Shown here in pieces: positions 34,715 through 44,621 of a DNA stretch of 54,372 bases. Location of the stretch: contig JAHBTP010000006.1 in the NCBI GenBank assembly GCA_019638485.1, positions 1-54,372 of the forward strand, read 5' to 3'. A program made the position numbers and the translations under genes. A model generated the notes under the pieces. It searched no databases. It was not told the origin of the DNA and was given only the letters and a program-made list of their open reading frames with translations. The stretch's first letter is position 1; each line of letters begins with the position of its first letter. This DNA is from Ferruginibacter sp. Lineage in GTDB: Bacteria > Bacteroidota > Bacteroidia > Chitinophagales > Chitinophagaceae.

Positions 34715-34889
34715 AGAAAAGGTTTATAAATTATTGATTAATTTATCAGGACGTAAAATTAATGGTTTAATCAATGAGAAAGATGAATATTTTTCAGTTT
34801 ATATAATATAGGCAAATCGAATAAAACACTAAATAGTTTAGTAAAACTTATTTTTTTACGGAATAGCACCTTTTCGTGTATTTTAATAC

Positions 34890-34918
34890 AAAAAGTCCCG
34901 AAAAGTTTAGGGCTTTTT
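34890..34918. terminator. Decayed copy of the T9SS gene terminator
   Basis: AAAAAGTCCC ... GGGCTTTTT keeps a weak stem with a G-T pair. It aligns with the intact terminator at 30098-30126 and lies beside the gene remnant at 34941-35015. Confidence 0.6.
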
Positions 34919-34940
34919 GTAAGAATATGAAATTGATTAA

Positions 34941-35015
34941 TTATCCCTTCATGCACTTTTCTACCTAAAGGTGTTTTCCGTTGGCTTCAGATAACATCGG
35001 CCGGTAGATACGCAG
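34941..35015 (-). pseudogene. Remnant of the 3' end of a T9SS gene, paralogous to the gene ending at 30149
   Basis: On the minus strand this reads RIYRPMLSEANGKHL, stop, VEKCMKG, stop. The intact neighbour ends GIYWLMLSEANGKRLEVGQFMKR. A GAG codon has become TAG, and the downstream bases including the terminator also align. It is the tail of a lost tandem paralogue. Confidence 0.8.
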
Positions 35016-35071
35016 ATGAAAGTTTGATATGTGTTAGGATTTTAGTGGAATAGTTTTTAAAGGAAATAAAA

Positions 35072-35099
35072 AAGAGCTGTCTTGATAAAGGCAGCTCTT
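35072..35099 (-). terminator. Intrinsic terminator of the M36 protease gene
   Basis: AAGAGCTG pairs with CAGCTCTT, and inner CTT/AAG can extend the stem. On the minus strand it is followed by a T-rich run. It lies 23 bp past the stop codon. Confidence 0.8.
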
Positions 35100-35121
35100 G
35101 AAATTAGGTTGGTTAAAAACT

Positions 35122-38100
35122 TTAAAAGCGTATATATACTTTCCCGGATTTTAGCTTTTTGCCATTTTGCATTAAAACAACCATATAAACACCGGTGGAT
35201 ACTTTTCCTAAACTCACTTCCATTTTTTCAACAGCAGCTTCTGTTTTTTGATATGCTTTATTGAAAATTCTGGCACCTTTAGCATCATATACATTTATTT
35301 CCCGAGGATTTTCCAATCCGGGCACGTTAGGATAATTTACATAAAACACACCGGTATTAGGATTGGGAGTAATAAAAGCATAATGAGGTTCTTCAACAAT
35401 AATAGTAACAGCATTAGACAAAGAAGTACAACCGTTGTCGCCTGTTACTTCCACAGTATAACTTCCAGCCTCATTTATATTTATTGAAGATGAAGTAGCT
35501 CCTGCAATAACTACATTGTTTTTATACCATTGATAACTTGTAGCGGCAGGATTTGACTGTGCTGTAAGCACAGTTGTTTCACCCGGTTCAATTGGATTGG
35601 CTGATGCTGTAATAGTTACGTTAGGCCCGGTTATTACATTAACAGTAATATTGGCACTTCCGGTACAGTTTGCTCCTGCAGTTCCAGTTACCGTATAGGT
35701 AGTTGTGTTATTTATTACAAAAGGAACACCATCTGTAACACCATTATCCCAAGAATAGCTATCTGCTCCAATTCCTGATAAGGTAATGGTTGAACCTGTG
35801 CAAACATCATAATCCGGACCATTTATTTCAATGGAGGGGTGGGTTGTAATGATTAAAGTACCGGAATTTGACGTAATACTATTGCATGTACCGGTAATAA
35901 TTACATGGTATTGATAGTAATTTTGAGAAGGGTTAACATTACTTATGGTATATGCATTTGTAGTTGCTCCGGCAATAGGCGTCCATGTGGTACCGTTGTC
36001 TGTACTTACTTCCCACTGGTATGCGTTACCGTTATTTGCTACCACTCCAAAAGAGGCTGTTTCATTTTCGCATAATTGTTGATCTTGGGGTTGATCTATA
36101 ATTTCCGGATTGGCAGGAATAGTTAATGTTGCTGTACCTGATGCCATATTATTTGTACATGTACCATTAATATTTACCCGGTAGATATGATTATTTTGGG
36201 ATGCTGAATTGATATTAACTGTCAGGTTAACGTTTGTTTCACCAGCCACATTATTCCATGTAGTACCTCCATCTGTACTCACCTGCCACTGGTAGGTGAG
36301 GTTTAATCCCGTAGCATCTATTCCAAACGATACACTTGTTCCAACACATCCGCTTTGCGAAGCGGGTTGCTGATTAATAACTGTTTCAGGATGTAGGGTA
36401 AGTGTAGCAGCGTTTGAAGTAAGTCCTGTTGCATTACATCCCGATACAACAACGCGGTATTGATTATTGTTCATTGCAGTGGTAACAGATGCAATAGTAA
36501 GGGTTGCATTGGTTTCACCCGAAAGATCTGTCCAGGTTGTACCACCATTTGTGCTTGTTTGCCATTGATAGCTTTGAATACCGCCACCTGTTATATTAAA
36601 GGAAACGTTGCTACCCACACATACTGTTTGAGAAGCAGGTTGGGTAGAAATAGAAGCGTTGCTGGTAATGGTTAATGTGGCCTCATTAGACAGGAGCGAA
36701 GTTGTGCACACATTTGACAGGTTAACACGGTATCTATTATTGTTTAATGCAGAGGTGGCATTATTAATGGTATATGATGCAGCAATGGCTCCGGCTATAT
36801 TGCTCCAGGTTGTTCCCCCGTCTGAACTTATTTGCCATTGGTAAGAAACAGCTGTTCCTGTTGCAACAACAGCAAAAGTAGCGTTACTGTTTTCACACAC
36901 AGCAGCATCTTGAGGTTGTGTGGTAACAGAAGCATTGGTATTAACAGTTAGTGTTGCTGCACCTGAAGTGATGTTACCTGCACAAGAGGAAATTACCAAA
37001 TGATATTGATTGTTGCTTTGGGAAGGGGCAATGTTATTAAGAGAAAGATTGGAGGTGGTAGCACCTGTAATATCGCTCCATGTAGTGCCTCCATCTGTGC
37101 TTACTTGCCACTGGTAAGTATTGCTACTACCGGTTACGGTTACACTAAATGAAGTGCTTCCTCCTTCGCATACTGTGGCATTGGATGGTGTAGAAGGTGT
37201 GCCAGCAGCCTCACTTACGGTAAGGGTGGCTGTGTTTGAAATGATGGAAGACGGACAGTTGTTACTAATAATCACTCTATAACGGTAACCATTACTCGAA
37301 GTCTGAACATTTGCTAATTGGTATGTAGCAGAAGTAGCGCCTGTGATATTACCCCATGTGGCACCGCCATCTGTACTTACCTGCCATTGATATTCCGGAT
37401 CTGTTCCTGAAGCGGTAACCGTAAATGAGGCATTGTTGCCGTTACATACATTTACTGCCGAAGGTTGTGTAGTTATCTCGGCATTAGCACAAGTGGATTG
37501 TTCTACAATAATTGTTGTTGTGTCAGAATAACTCATTAAAACATTTGCACTATTGTGTAAACCGGAGCGCATATCAACCAGTGCCTGATTAATAATAACG
37601 ATATCATCTATGAACCATCCCGGTGTGGCACCATCACCGGAAGTATTAGCATCACTGGCAAAGCGGAAGCGTAGTTTTATATTTTGACCGGCAAAATTGT
37701 TAAGTTTTGCCCATGTATTGATAAAGGTGTTATTTGTATTACCGGTAAATGCATTTTTCCCTGAAAGTATATTATCGGGGTTTGTACCAATCTGACCATT
37801 ATAACCGTTTGTAAACATATATTGCCCTAAATCGCGCCAGGTAACGCCATTATTGGTAGTTAATTCAACTATACCACCATCCCAGCCGGCTTCTGTATCA
37901 AAGCTGTGCCAAAAGGATAAGCGAGGTGAAGTATTTGCAGGTAGAGCTATAGAATTTTGAGTGAGTAAACGCTGATCACTTGATGCTGAAAGATTGGGTG
38001 CAAACATAGCATACGATGCACTGTGGCTGGCAATATTTGAAGCTCGCCAATCACCCGAAGGAGTTGGTGTGGAACTATTGCTCAGGCTGGCAGGCATAGC

Positions 38101-40341
38101 GTTGCTTGGAACTGTTTCCTCAAAAAGTGTAGTGGTTGGGAAATAGCTGCCTACGTTTACATTAACCGTAAATGAATATGTTTGAACAGTTCCTGCAGGC
38201 ATATTCACACTCCATGAAACAATACGGGTTACAGGATCATAATTCCCCCCACTCACCCAGGTTACATTATTAGGAATTGTATCACGTAAAATGAAATCGG
38301 TTAAGGTTTGACAAGGAGAGCTAACCGTATTTGTATATACGATGTTTTGTCCTTCCGGAACTTCAGTCATTCCTCCTTGTGAAAGAACAACCGAAACGCC
38401 GCCGGAATAATCAGGCCGTTGATCGTTTAGGTCATCGGAAGAACCTTGAGAGGCATAAATACCCATTCCTCTTCTGCGAAAGGCTTCTTTAATAGCACAG
38501 GCAAAACGACCACCATATAAAATTTGGTCAGCCTGTAAAATTGCATTTCTTCCATCAATAAATCCGGGATAGCAGGGTTGTAATCTCATCCCTTCCATAA
38601 CCAGGCGAAGTGCAACTGCATTTCCTCCGGCTGATGATGAATCGAAAATAGTAGGGTTAATGCTGCCTACTTCATTTATAATATTCCATGTCATATCCCA
38701 CAAAGTGGCACACCAAATTTCACCTCGGCTATGAGAAGAAGAAGGAAGGCTGGTAGAATATACTTTATTATTAATGGTGAAATTGGTGCAATAGCGTTGA
38801 GAACGGATTCCACTACCATTGGGGTTTTGTCCTGCTGCATAAGTACTTATTCCACGCGGCGAGGTATAACCGGAATTTAAATTTGAGGTAGCCCAATTTT
38901 GAGTGTACATCAGTGCTAAATAATCACTCCATCCTTCACCCATACTTTCTTCATTGTACAAACAGTCAGACCGGGAAGGACCACCGGTGAGCCGATTGCT
39001 TACACCATGGCCAAATTCGTGTACTACTGTAGCATTGTCAGCACAAGCATCACGAGGCACGGCACCGCCTCCCCAAAGATATACTTGCATTCTTGGCCTT
39101 TGTCCATCCGGAGGGGTTGCAAAATTTGCATTGTTTGTTCCTCCGGCATCCTGTGCATCGGCAATTATATAGTCATTACCTTGGCCACCACGACCTTGAT
39201 TGGAATTTTGAAAATTTCCAGAAACCTCATTAAATCCATAGAGATAAGAAATATCATGAGCAAGGTTTATCCAATAAAACAGGTTGGTCATATTGAATTG
39301 CTGATTAGGAACAGGAGTTATTTGGGTAGGATGTACAGTGAAATTGGGAACAAAGTCAAAAGTGAGCGGATCCGGGAAGGTAGTAGATGTTGCCGGTGTT
39401 CCGATTGTTGAATTATTATCATCTCTATCTTCCTGTACAAATACATTATTTCCTCTTGAGGAGATATAATCAAAAGCACCATCGTTATGCCATCCTAAAG
39501 AAGTGGAGTTTCCGGGTGTTAAGGTCCATGGGTTGGTTACCAGCGCCGGTGTTCCGCCGGGATGGAGCGGGCTTTCTGCAGGATAAGGAACAACTCTATA
39601 TGATGCAGAATTTACCAGGTTGGAAGATGCAGGTTGAAGCAGCATTGCATTATCCGCATGTTTACTATGGATTTCATCATGGTTAATTACACCATCCGGA
39701 TGAGCATGTCCAAAATCACAACTAACGGTTAAATTAACTTCTTTAAGGATGCTGCCGGTTAAAGCGTCTATGCGTATAAGTAAGTAATCGGAAGATGTAG
39801 TTGGAGCCACATACACCTGCCAGATTAAATACACATCTTTATGATTTTTTACAGGCTCCCACATCAATTCAACGGTAATATCTTCATGTGATATATTCAT
39901 CTTACCAAAATTGAACTTGGTATTGCTTAGCACTGTTTTCTTAATTGCGGATTCAACTATTATTCCTTTTGATGCTAAAGCTGTTTGAAGGGCTTGTTCA
40001 GGTGTAACGGTAGGTATTGCACCAAGACCGGCCTTTGTGGGCATGCCTTTTATTCGCTCTCCAAAGGCAGATACAGGTTTTCCGTTTTTAAATGCCAGGG
40101 TTTGAATTTGGTTGTTAACCGGCAACCCTAAATAGGTTTGCTGGAGATATACCATTTGTGTTCCGGCTGATTCATTAAAATAGGTATCGGTAACCGTACT
40201 ATTGTTAATAGCCTCATTGTCCAATCCTAAAGCGGCACTATTTGCCACTACAAGATCAAATGCCTTTTCCTTGTCGTTTCTTTGTGCTAATGCAGTAACA
40301 GTAATAACCAATAAGAGAATAGAGGATAGAATTTTTTTCAT
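35122..40341 (-). CDS. T9SS-exported M36 (fungalysin) metalloprotease with Ig repeats
   Basis: A 1739-residue secreted protease. Order: signal peptide (1-19); FTP/PepSY propeptide (about 30-210); M36 zinc peptidase (about 250-660) with H441-EFG-H445 and third ligand E469 in GEGWSDY; a DUF11-like beta domain (about 670-740); a choice-of-anchor J-like domain (about 750-960); six Ig-like domains with YQWQVSTDGG variants; two diverged PKD-like domains; and a C-terminal T9SS sorting domain (YAFITPNPNTGVFYVNY... to KVYIRF). Likely surface-bound or released, degrading external protein. Its Ig units resemble those of the neighbouring gene. Confidence 0.95.
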   Translation of the reverse strand: MKKILSSILLLVITVTALAQRNDKEKAFDLVVANSAALGLDNEAINNSTVTDTYFNESAGTQMVYLQQTYLGLPVNNQIQTLAFKNGKPVSAFGERIKGMPTKAGLGAIPTVTPEQALQTALASKGIIVESAIKKTVLSNTKFNFGKMNISHEDITVELMWEPVKNHKDVYLIWQVYVAPTTSSDYLLIRIDALTGSILKEVNLTVSCDFGHAHPDGVINHDEIHSKHADNAMLLQPASSNLVNSASYRVVPYPAESPLHPGGTPALVTNPWTLTPGNSTSLGWHNDGAFDYISSRGNNVFVQEDRDDNNSTIGTPATSTTFPDPLTFDFVPNFTVHPTQITPVPNQQFNMTNLFYWINLAHDISYLYGFNEVSGNFQNSNQGRGGQGNDYIIADAQDAGGTNNANFATPPDGQRPRMQVYLWGGGAVPRDACADNATVVHEFGHGVSNRLTGGPSRSDCLYNEESMGEGWSDYLALMYTQNWATSNLNSGYTSPRGISTYAAGQNPNGSGIRSQRYCTNFTINNKVYSTSLPSSSHSRGEIWCATLWDMTWNIINEVGSINPTIFDSSSAGGNAVALRLVMEGMRLQPCYPGFIDGRNAILQADQILYGGRFACAIKEAFRRRGMGIYASQGSSDDLNDQRPDYSGGVSVVLSQGGMTEVPEGQNIVYTNTVSSPCQTLTDFILRDTIPNNVTWVSGGNYDPVTRIVSWSVNMPAGTVQTYSFTVNVNVGSYFPTTTLFEETVPSNAMPASLSNSSTPTPSGDWRASNIASHSASYAMFAPNLSASSDQRLLTQNSIALPANTSPRLSFWHSFDTEAGWDGGIVELTTNNGVTWRDLGQYMFTNGYNGQIGTNPDNILSGKNAFTGNTNNTFINTWAKLNNFAGQNIKLRFRFASDANTSGDGATPGWFIDDIVIINQALVDMRSGLHNSANVLMSYSDTTTIIVEQSTCANAEITTQPSAVNVCNGNNASFTVTASGTDPEYQWQVSTDGGATWGNITGATSATYQLANVQTSSNGYRYRVIISNNCPSSIISNTATLTVSEAAGTPSTPSNATVCEGGSTSFSVTVTGSSNTYQWQVSTDGGTTWSDITGATTSNLSLNNIAPSQSNNQYHLVISSCAGNITSGAATLTVNTNASVTTQPQDAAVCENSNATFAVVATGTAVSYQWQISSDGGTTWSNIAGAIAASYTINNATSALNNNRYRVNLSNVCTTSLLSNEATLTITSNASISTQPASQTVCVGSNVSFNITGGGIQSYQWQTSTNGGTTWTDLSGETNATLTIASVTTAMNNNQYRVVVSGCNATGLTSNAATLTLHPETVINQQPASQSGCVGTSVSFGIDATGLNLTYQWQVSTDGGTTWNNVAGETNVNLTVNINSASQNNHIYRVNINGTCTNNMASGTATLTIPANPEIIDQPQDQQLCENETASFGVVANNGNAYQWEVSTDNGTTWTPIAGATTNAYTISNVNPSQNYYQYHVIITGTCNSITSNSGTLIITTHPSIEINGPDYDVCTGSTITLSGIGADSYSWDNGVTDGVPFVINNTTTYTVTGTAGANCTGSANITVNVITGPNVTITASANPIEPGETTVLTAQSNPAATSYQWYKNNVVIAGATSSSININEAGSYTVEVTGDNGCTSLSNAVTIIVEEPHYAFITPNPNTGVFYVNYPNVPGLENPREINVYDAKGARIFNKAYQKTEAAVEKMEVSLGKVSTGVYMVVLMQNGKKLKSGKVYIRF

Positions 40342-40544
40342 AATTAAACAAAATGCGTGTTAAGCCCCCGGGAAGGGGTAAAGCTTTTAATAAAAGAAAT
40401 AGTTTGGATTTTCAACGAAGGAGCAATTTACTTCTTTTTTAAACAAAATAGACCCTTGTCTTAACTATATTAACGAGTAGTTTACAAAAGAAAGGGAGTA
40501 ATCATTTTTAATAGGAAGAAACAGGATTTTCTTTTTACTTATTT

Positions 40545-40576
40545 TTTGTCATTCAAGCGGCTAACCCCTACCTTTG
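40545..40576 (+). promoter_or_regulatory. Promoter of atpA
   Basis: TTTG (40545-40548), a 20-bp spacer, and TACCTTTG (40569-40576) match the Bacteroidota -33/-7 consensus TTTG ... TAnnTTTG. The ATG is 44 bp downstream. This gives atpA a promoter of its own. Confidence 0.8.
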
Positions 40577-40620
40577 CACCCTGAAAAAAACAGGATTATT
40601 TACTAAAATCAATCTTTGAC

Positions 40621-42198
40621 ATGGTAGAAATAAAACCCGATGAGATTTCGGCCATTTTACGCCAGCAATTAAGCAATTTTGATGCAGGTGCAAACCTTGA
40701 GCAAGTAGGAACCGTTTTACAAGTAGGAGATGGTATTGCTCGTGTGTATGGTTTAAGCAGTGTACGCTCCGGTGAGCTTGTAGAATTTGAAAATGGAGTT
40801 AAAGCTATAGCCCTTAATTTGGAAGAGGATAATGTAGGTTTGGTGCTTATGGGTGATAGTAGTGAAATCAAAGAAGGGAATAAGGTAAGCCGTACCGGGG
40901 AAATTGCCTCAATAAAGGTTGGTGATGGGTTGTGTGGACGAGTTATTAATACCTTAGGTGAGCCGATAGATGGGAAGGGTCCTATTACCGGTGAATTATA
41001 TGAAATGCCGTTAGAGCGAAAAGCTCCGGGCGTTATTTTTCGGGAACCGGTAAAAGAACCTCTTCAAACGGGTATTAAGGCCATTGATGCTATGATTCCT
41101 ATTGGAAGGGGGCAGCGTGAGTTGATTATTGGCGACCGTCAGACCGGTAAAACTGCTATTGCTGTAGATACCATCATTAATCAGAAGGAGTTTTACAAAG
41201 CCGGTAAGCCGGTATATTGTATTTATGTGGCTATTGGTCAAAAGGCTTCTACCATTGCCGGTATTATGAAAACGCTTGAAGAAAATGGAGCCATGCCTTA
41301 TACAACTATAGTGGCAGCATCTGCTTCAGAACCGGCTCCATTACAGTTTTATGCTCCTTTTGCAGGCGCCTCTATTGGAGAATATTTTAGAGATACCGGC
41401 CGTCCGGCTCTTATTATATATGATGATTTGTCAAAACAGGCGGTAGCTTATCGTGAGGTTTCCTTGTTGCTGCGCCGCCCTCCCGGTCGTGAAGCATATC
41501 CCGGTGATGTGTTTTACCTACATAGCCGTTTATTGGAAAGAGCTGCAAAAATTATCAGCAAGGATGAAATTGCAAAGCAAATGAATGACCTGCCTGATTC
41601 CATCAAACACTTGGTAAAAGGAGGAGGTTCACTTACTGCATTACCCATCATTGAAACTCAGGCAGGTGACGTATCTGCATATATTCCAACCAATGTAATT
41701 TCAATTACCGATGGGCAAATTTTCCTTGAGAATAACCTGTTTAACTCGGGTATCAGACCGGCAATTAACGTGGGTATTTCGGTTAGCCGTGTAGGTGGAA
41801 ATGCGCAAATTAAATCCATGAAAAAAGTAGCCGGTACATTAAAGCTGGATCAGGCGTTGTATCGTGAGCTTGAAGCTTTTTCAAAATTTGGTGGTGACCT
41901 TGATGCGGCTACAAAAAATGTAATTGATAAAGGAGCACGTAACGTAGAAATATTAAAACAGGCTCAATATTCACCTTTTTCAGTTGAAAAACAGGTAGCT
42001 ATTATTTATTTGGGTACGAAAGGATTGCTTCAAACCGTTCCGGTAAAACGAATAAAGGAATTTGAAGAACATTTTCTGCTTGAAATGGAAAATAAACTTC
42101 CTGATGTGTTGGCTGAGTTTAAAAAAGGAAATTTACCTGAGGATGGACTTGAGAAAATGACCGCTTTGGCAGATTCCATGATTCCTGCTTACAAGTAG
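40621..42198 (+). CDS. atpA: F-type ATP synthase subunit alpha
   Basis: A 525-residue regulatory subunit of the F1 head. The Walker A loop is G171-DRQTGKT-178; other family marks are [15 protein letters not shown] text ([11 protein letters not shown]), [29 protein letters not shown], and [10 protein letters not shown]. Length is normal. Instead of following atpH, it sits alone with its own promoter and a strong terminator, and no atpG follows, so subunit gamma must be encoded elsewhere. Confidence 0.98.
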   Translation: MVEIKPDEISAILRQQLSNFDAGANLEQVGTVLQVGDGIARVYGLSSVRSGELVEFENGVKAIALNLEEDNVGLVLMGDSSEIKEGNKVSRTGEIASIKVGDGLCGRVINTLGEPIDGKGPITGELYEMPLERKAPGVIFREPVKEPLQTGIKAIDAMIPIGRGQRELIIGDRQTGKTAIAVDTIINQKEFYKAGKPVYCIYVAIGQKASTIAGIMKTLEENGAMPYTTIVAASASEPAPLQFYAPFAGASIGEYFRDTGRPALIIYDDLSKQAVAYREVSLLLRRPPGREAYPGDVFYLHSRLLERAAKIISKDEIAKQMNDLPDSIKHLVKGGGSLTALPIIETQAGDVSAYIPTNVISITDGQIFLENNLFNSGIRPAINVGISVSRVGGNAQIKSMKKVAGTLKLDQALYRELEAFSKFGGDLDAATKNVIDKGARNVEILKQAQYSPFSVEKQVAIIYLGTKGLLQTVPVKRIKEFEEHFLLEMENKLPDVLAEFKKGNLPEDGLEKMTALADSMIPAYK

Positions 42199-42222
42199 TT
42201 TTTATTTATTATAAATCTTAGT

Positions 42223-42254
42223 ACTGCTCTTCATTTATGGGGAGCAGTTTTTTT
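42223..42254 (+). terminator. Intrinsic terminator after atpA
   Basis: ACTGCTCTTCA and TGGGGAGCAGT form an 11-bp stem with two G-T pairs and a TTTA loop, followed by a run of T, 24 bp after the atpA stop. Confidence 0.88.
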
Positions 42255-42385
42255 ATAAATCATTATGAAAAAACTATTTTCAAAATAATACATTTGTACT
42301 CAGTATGATGGAGTTTTTGCTAATTTGGCAGAAAAAGAATCGGGGAATAGAATTTGTTGTTTAAACGGAATAAAATAATCGCATT

Positions 42386-43075
42386 ATGGGTGGAATAATT
42401 ATTATTTCATTAATCTTTATGGTCATTGGGATGGTTGTACAAGGTAGATTGAAAAGTAAGTTTTCAAAATATGCTCAGGTGCCTACATCATCCAGGATGA
42501 GTGGAAAGGAAATTGCAGAGAAAATGCTGCATGATAATGGTATTTATGATGTACAGGTTACTTCTGTACAAGGTAAGCTTACCGATCATTACAATCCGGT
42601 AAGTAAAACGGTGAACCTGAGTGAAGCTGTATATTCCGAAAGGAGTGTGGCTGCCGCCGCTGTTGCTGCCCATGAATGTGGTCATGCTGTGCAACATGCT
42701 ACTGCGTATTCCATGCTCATGTTGAGAAGTAAAATGGTTCCTGTTGTTCAAGTATCGAGTACACTCTCTCAATGGATACTTTTAGCCGGAATTGGTGTGA
42801 TGGGTTTCGGTGGTGGAAGCCCTACCGTATTACTTATTGGTATCGTGTTGTTTGCCGTGAGTACTTTGTTTACTGTGGTTACCCTTCCGGTGGAATTTGA
42901 TGCATCCCATCGGGCATTGGTTTGGCTTGAAAGCGCAAATATTACAACCACTACTGAAAAGGAACAGGCAAAGGATGCACTTAAATGGGCGGCACTAACT
43001 TATGTTGTAGCGGCATTGGCATCAATAGCCATGTTAATTCAGTATATTCTTATTTATCAACGTAGAAACAATTAA
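42386..43075 (+). CDS. Membrane zinc metallopeptidase, YugP family
   Basis: A 229-residue inner-membrane protein of the Zn_peptidase_2 (YugP-like) family. A first helix (residues 3-20) is followed by a soluble part with H96-ECG-H100, the zinc-binding HExxH motif (AAHECGHAVQHAT), and then two or more helices near 120-165 and 200-225. The substrate is unknown; the family is linked to membrane protein handling. It precedes clpP on the same strand by 41 bp, but clpP appears to have its own promoter in the gap. Confidence 0.92.
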   Translation: MGGIIIISLIFMVIGMVVQGRLKSKFSKYAQVPTSSRMSGKEIAEKMLHDNGIYDVQVTSVQGKLTDHYNPVSKTVNLSEAVYSERSVAAAAVAAHECGHAVQHATAYSMLMLRSKMVPVVQVSSTLSQWILLAGIGVMGFGGGSPTVLLIGIVLFAVSTLFTVVTLPVEFDASHRALVWLESANITTTTEKEQAKDALKWAALTYVVAALASIAMLIQYILIYQRRNN

Positions 43076-43089
43076 GGCATTTACTCGCT

Positions 43090-43097
43090 TATATTTG
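43090..43097 (+). promoter_or_regulatory. -7 promoter motif of the first clpP
   Basis: TATATTTG matches TAnnTTTG and lies 19 bp before the ATG at 43117. Confidence 0.55.
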
Positions 43098-43116
43098 TGA
43101 ATACTAAAAATTGAAT

Positions 43117-43809
43117 ATGAACTTTGGAAAGGAATTTGAAAAGTTTGCGGTAAAGCATAAAGGTATTAGCAGTAATACACTTCATGGATATATTAATCAT
43201 AATGTAACCAACCTTACCCCCAATATTATTGAAGAGCGTCCTATGAATGTGGCGGTAATGGATGTGTATAGTCGGTTGATGATGGATCGTATAATTTTTT
43301 TAGGATATCCCATTTCTGATGAGGTGGCTAATATTGTAACCGCACAATTATTGTTTTTGGAAAGTACAGATCGCTCTCGCGATATTCAAATGTATATAAA
43401 TAGCCCCGGAGGAAGTGTTTATGCAGGTTTGGGTATGTACGATACCATGCAATTTATAACACCAGCTATCGCTACTATTTGTACCGGTATCGCGGCCAGT
43501 ATGGCTGCTGTGTTAATGTGTGCAGGTGCAAAAGATAAGCGAACAGCATTAAAACATAGTCGCATTATGATGCATCAACCCAGCTCAGGTGTTGGAGGCC
43601 AGGCATCAGATATTGAGATTACTGTAAATGAAATTCGAAAACTCAAAAATGAGTTGTATGAAGTGATTGCACATCATACCGGACAGGATGTAAAAAAAGT
43701 GGCTAAAGATTGTGATCGGGATTATTGGATGACTGCTCAGGAAGCCAAGGCGTATGGGTTGGTAGATGAAGTGTTGTTAGTGAATCCGCGTAAAACAAAA
43801 AAGGAATAA
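43117..43809 (+). CDS. clpP: ATP-dependent Clp protease proteolytic subunit (first copy)
   Basis: A 230-residue serine peptidase of the ClpP barrel. The catalytic triad is S128 (GIAASMAAVL), H153 (MMHQPSSG) and D202 (CDRDYWM); YINSPGGSVYAGL is the family block. A TTG six bases upstream extends the frame, but the ATG at 43117 is the better start. It is the first of two adjacent clpP genes ahead of clpX. The pair is only moderately similar, so they may form a mixed barrel. Confidence 0.95.
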   Translation: MNFGKEFEKFAVKHKGISSNTLHGYINHNVTNLTPNIIEERPMNVAVMDVYSRLMMDRIIFLGYPISDEVANIVTAQLLFLESTDRSRDIQMYINSPGGSVYAGLGMYDTMQFITPAIATICTGIAASMAAVLMCAGAKDKRTALKHSRIMMHQPSSGVGGQASDIEITVNEIRKLKNELYEVIAHHTGQDVKKVAKDCDRDYWMTAQEAKAYGLVDEVLLVNPRKTKKE

Positions 43810-43863
43810 ACATCTTCGTTTAGCCCTTATCGTTATATTTATAAATTAATCTAATTGATAATA

Positions 43864-44493
43864 ATGAATCAATACCGGCATATAATAAAAATGGATGAAG
43901 ATGAGCCCGAAGTTAACCCGGCAGATGCACCTGAAGGAATGATGGAGAAATTAATGGGAGGATGGATGTTTGATAAGAAATTTATTGAGCAACGAAAGGT
44001 TTTCTTGTGGGGTGTGGTAGATGATAGGTCTGCTAAGTTTGTTACTGATCGCCTTTTATATCTTGAAGCACTTAAACCCGGAGAAGAAATTACTTTTTAC
44101 ATAAATAGCCCGGGTGGTGTTGTAACCAGCGGAATGGTTATTTATGATACCATGCAACTTATTTCTTCACCTGTTTCTACTGTTTGTATGGGTATGGCTG
44201 CCAGTATGGGAAGTATCTTGCTGAGTGGAGGTAAAAAGGGAAGGCGTTATATTTATCCCAGTGGTGAGGTAATGATTCATCAGCCCAGTGGAGGAGGAAG
44301 AGGAACAAGTGCCGATTTGGAAATTATTGCAGAACAAATTGCGAAAACTAAGATGCTGGGTGCTAAGATATTAGCAAAAAATTGTGGTCAAACTGTAGAA
44401 AAAGTGCTTAGTGATTTTGACCGTGATTATTGGATGGATGCGAACGAATCGGTCAAGTACGGAATTGTAGATTCTGTATTAAGTAAATTATAG
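43864..44493 (+). CDS. clpP: ATP-dependent Clp protease proteolytic subunit (second copy)
   Basis: A 209-residue ClpP paralogue with full triad S114 (GMAASMGSIL), H139 (MIHQPSGG) and D188 (FDRDYWM). The N-terminus is acidic (MDEDEPEVNPAD) and unlike the first copy, which matters because ClpP N-termini line the axial pore. The frame is open from a TTG at 43855; ATG at 43864 is preferred. It ends at a strong terminator, separating it from clpX. Confidence 0.94.
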   Translation: MNQYRHIIKMDEDEPEVNPADAPEGMMEKLMGGWMFDKKFIEQRKVFLWGVVDDRSAKFVTDRLLYLEALKPGEEITFYINSPGGVVTSGMVIYDTMQLISSPVSTVCMGMAASMGSILLSGGKKGRRYIYPSGEVMIHQPSGGGRGTSADLEIIAEQIAKTKMLGAKILAKNCGQTVEKVLSDFDRDYWMDANESVKYGIVDSVLSKL

Positions 44494-44497
44494 TATG

Positions 44498-44523
44498 ATG
44501 CCGGGTAATCCGGCATTTTTTTT
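44498..44523 (+). terminator. Intrinsic terminator after the second clpP
   Basis: ATGCCGG and CCGGCAT form a 7-bp stem with loop GTAAT, followed by eight T. It directly follows the stop codon. Confidence 0.9.
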
Positions 44524-44586
44524 ATGTATCTCAGGCATCATAACCGGCAATGAAGGTGTCTTGCTTTCTTTAAGCCGGATAAATTG

Positions 44587-44594
44587 TAACTTTG
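44587..44594 (+). promoter_or_regulatory. -7 promoter motif of clpX
   Basis: TAACTTTG matches TAnnTTTG and is 27 bp before the clpX ATG. With the terminator upstream, it indicates separate transcription of clpX. Confidence 0.6.
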
Positions 44595-44621
44595 CCTTGT
44601 TCATTATTTATAAAGTAACCA

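Larger units (their letters stand above)
34715..35121. other. Gap between the two T9SS genes
   Basis: About 400 bp. It holds the upstream region of the Ig-repeat gene, the decayed terminator and gene tail (34890-35015), and the terminator of the protease gene. No intact gene is present. Confidence 0.7.

Noticed and set aside
30149..40341. Plus-strand frames inside the two T9SS genes
   Set aside because: They are shadows of the Ig repeats, recurring with the same period and lacking start signals.
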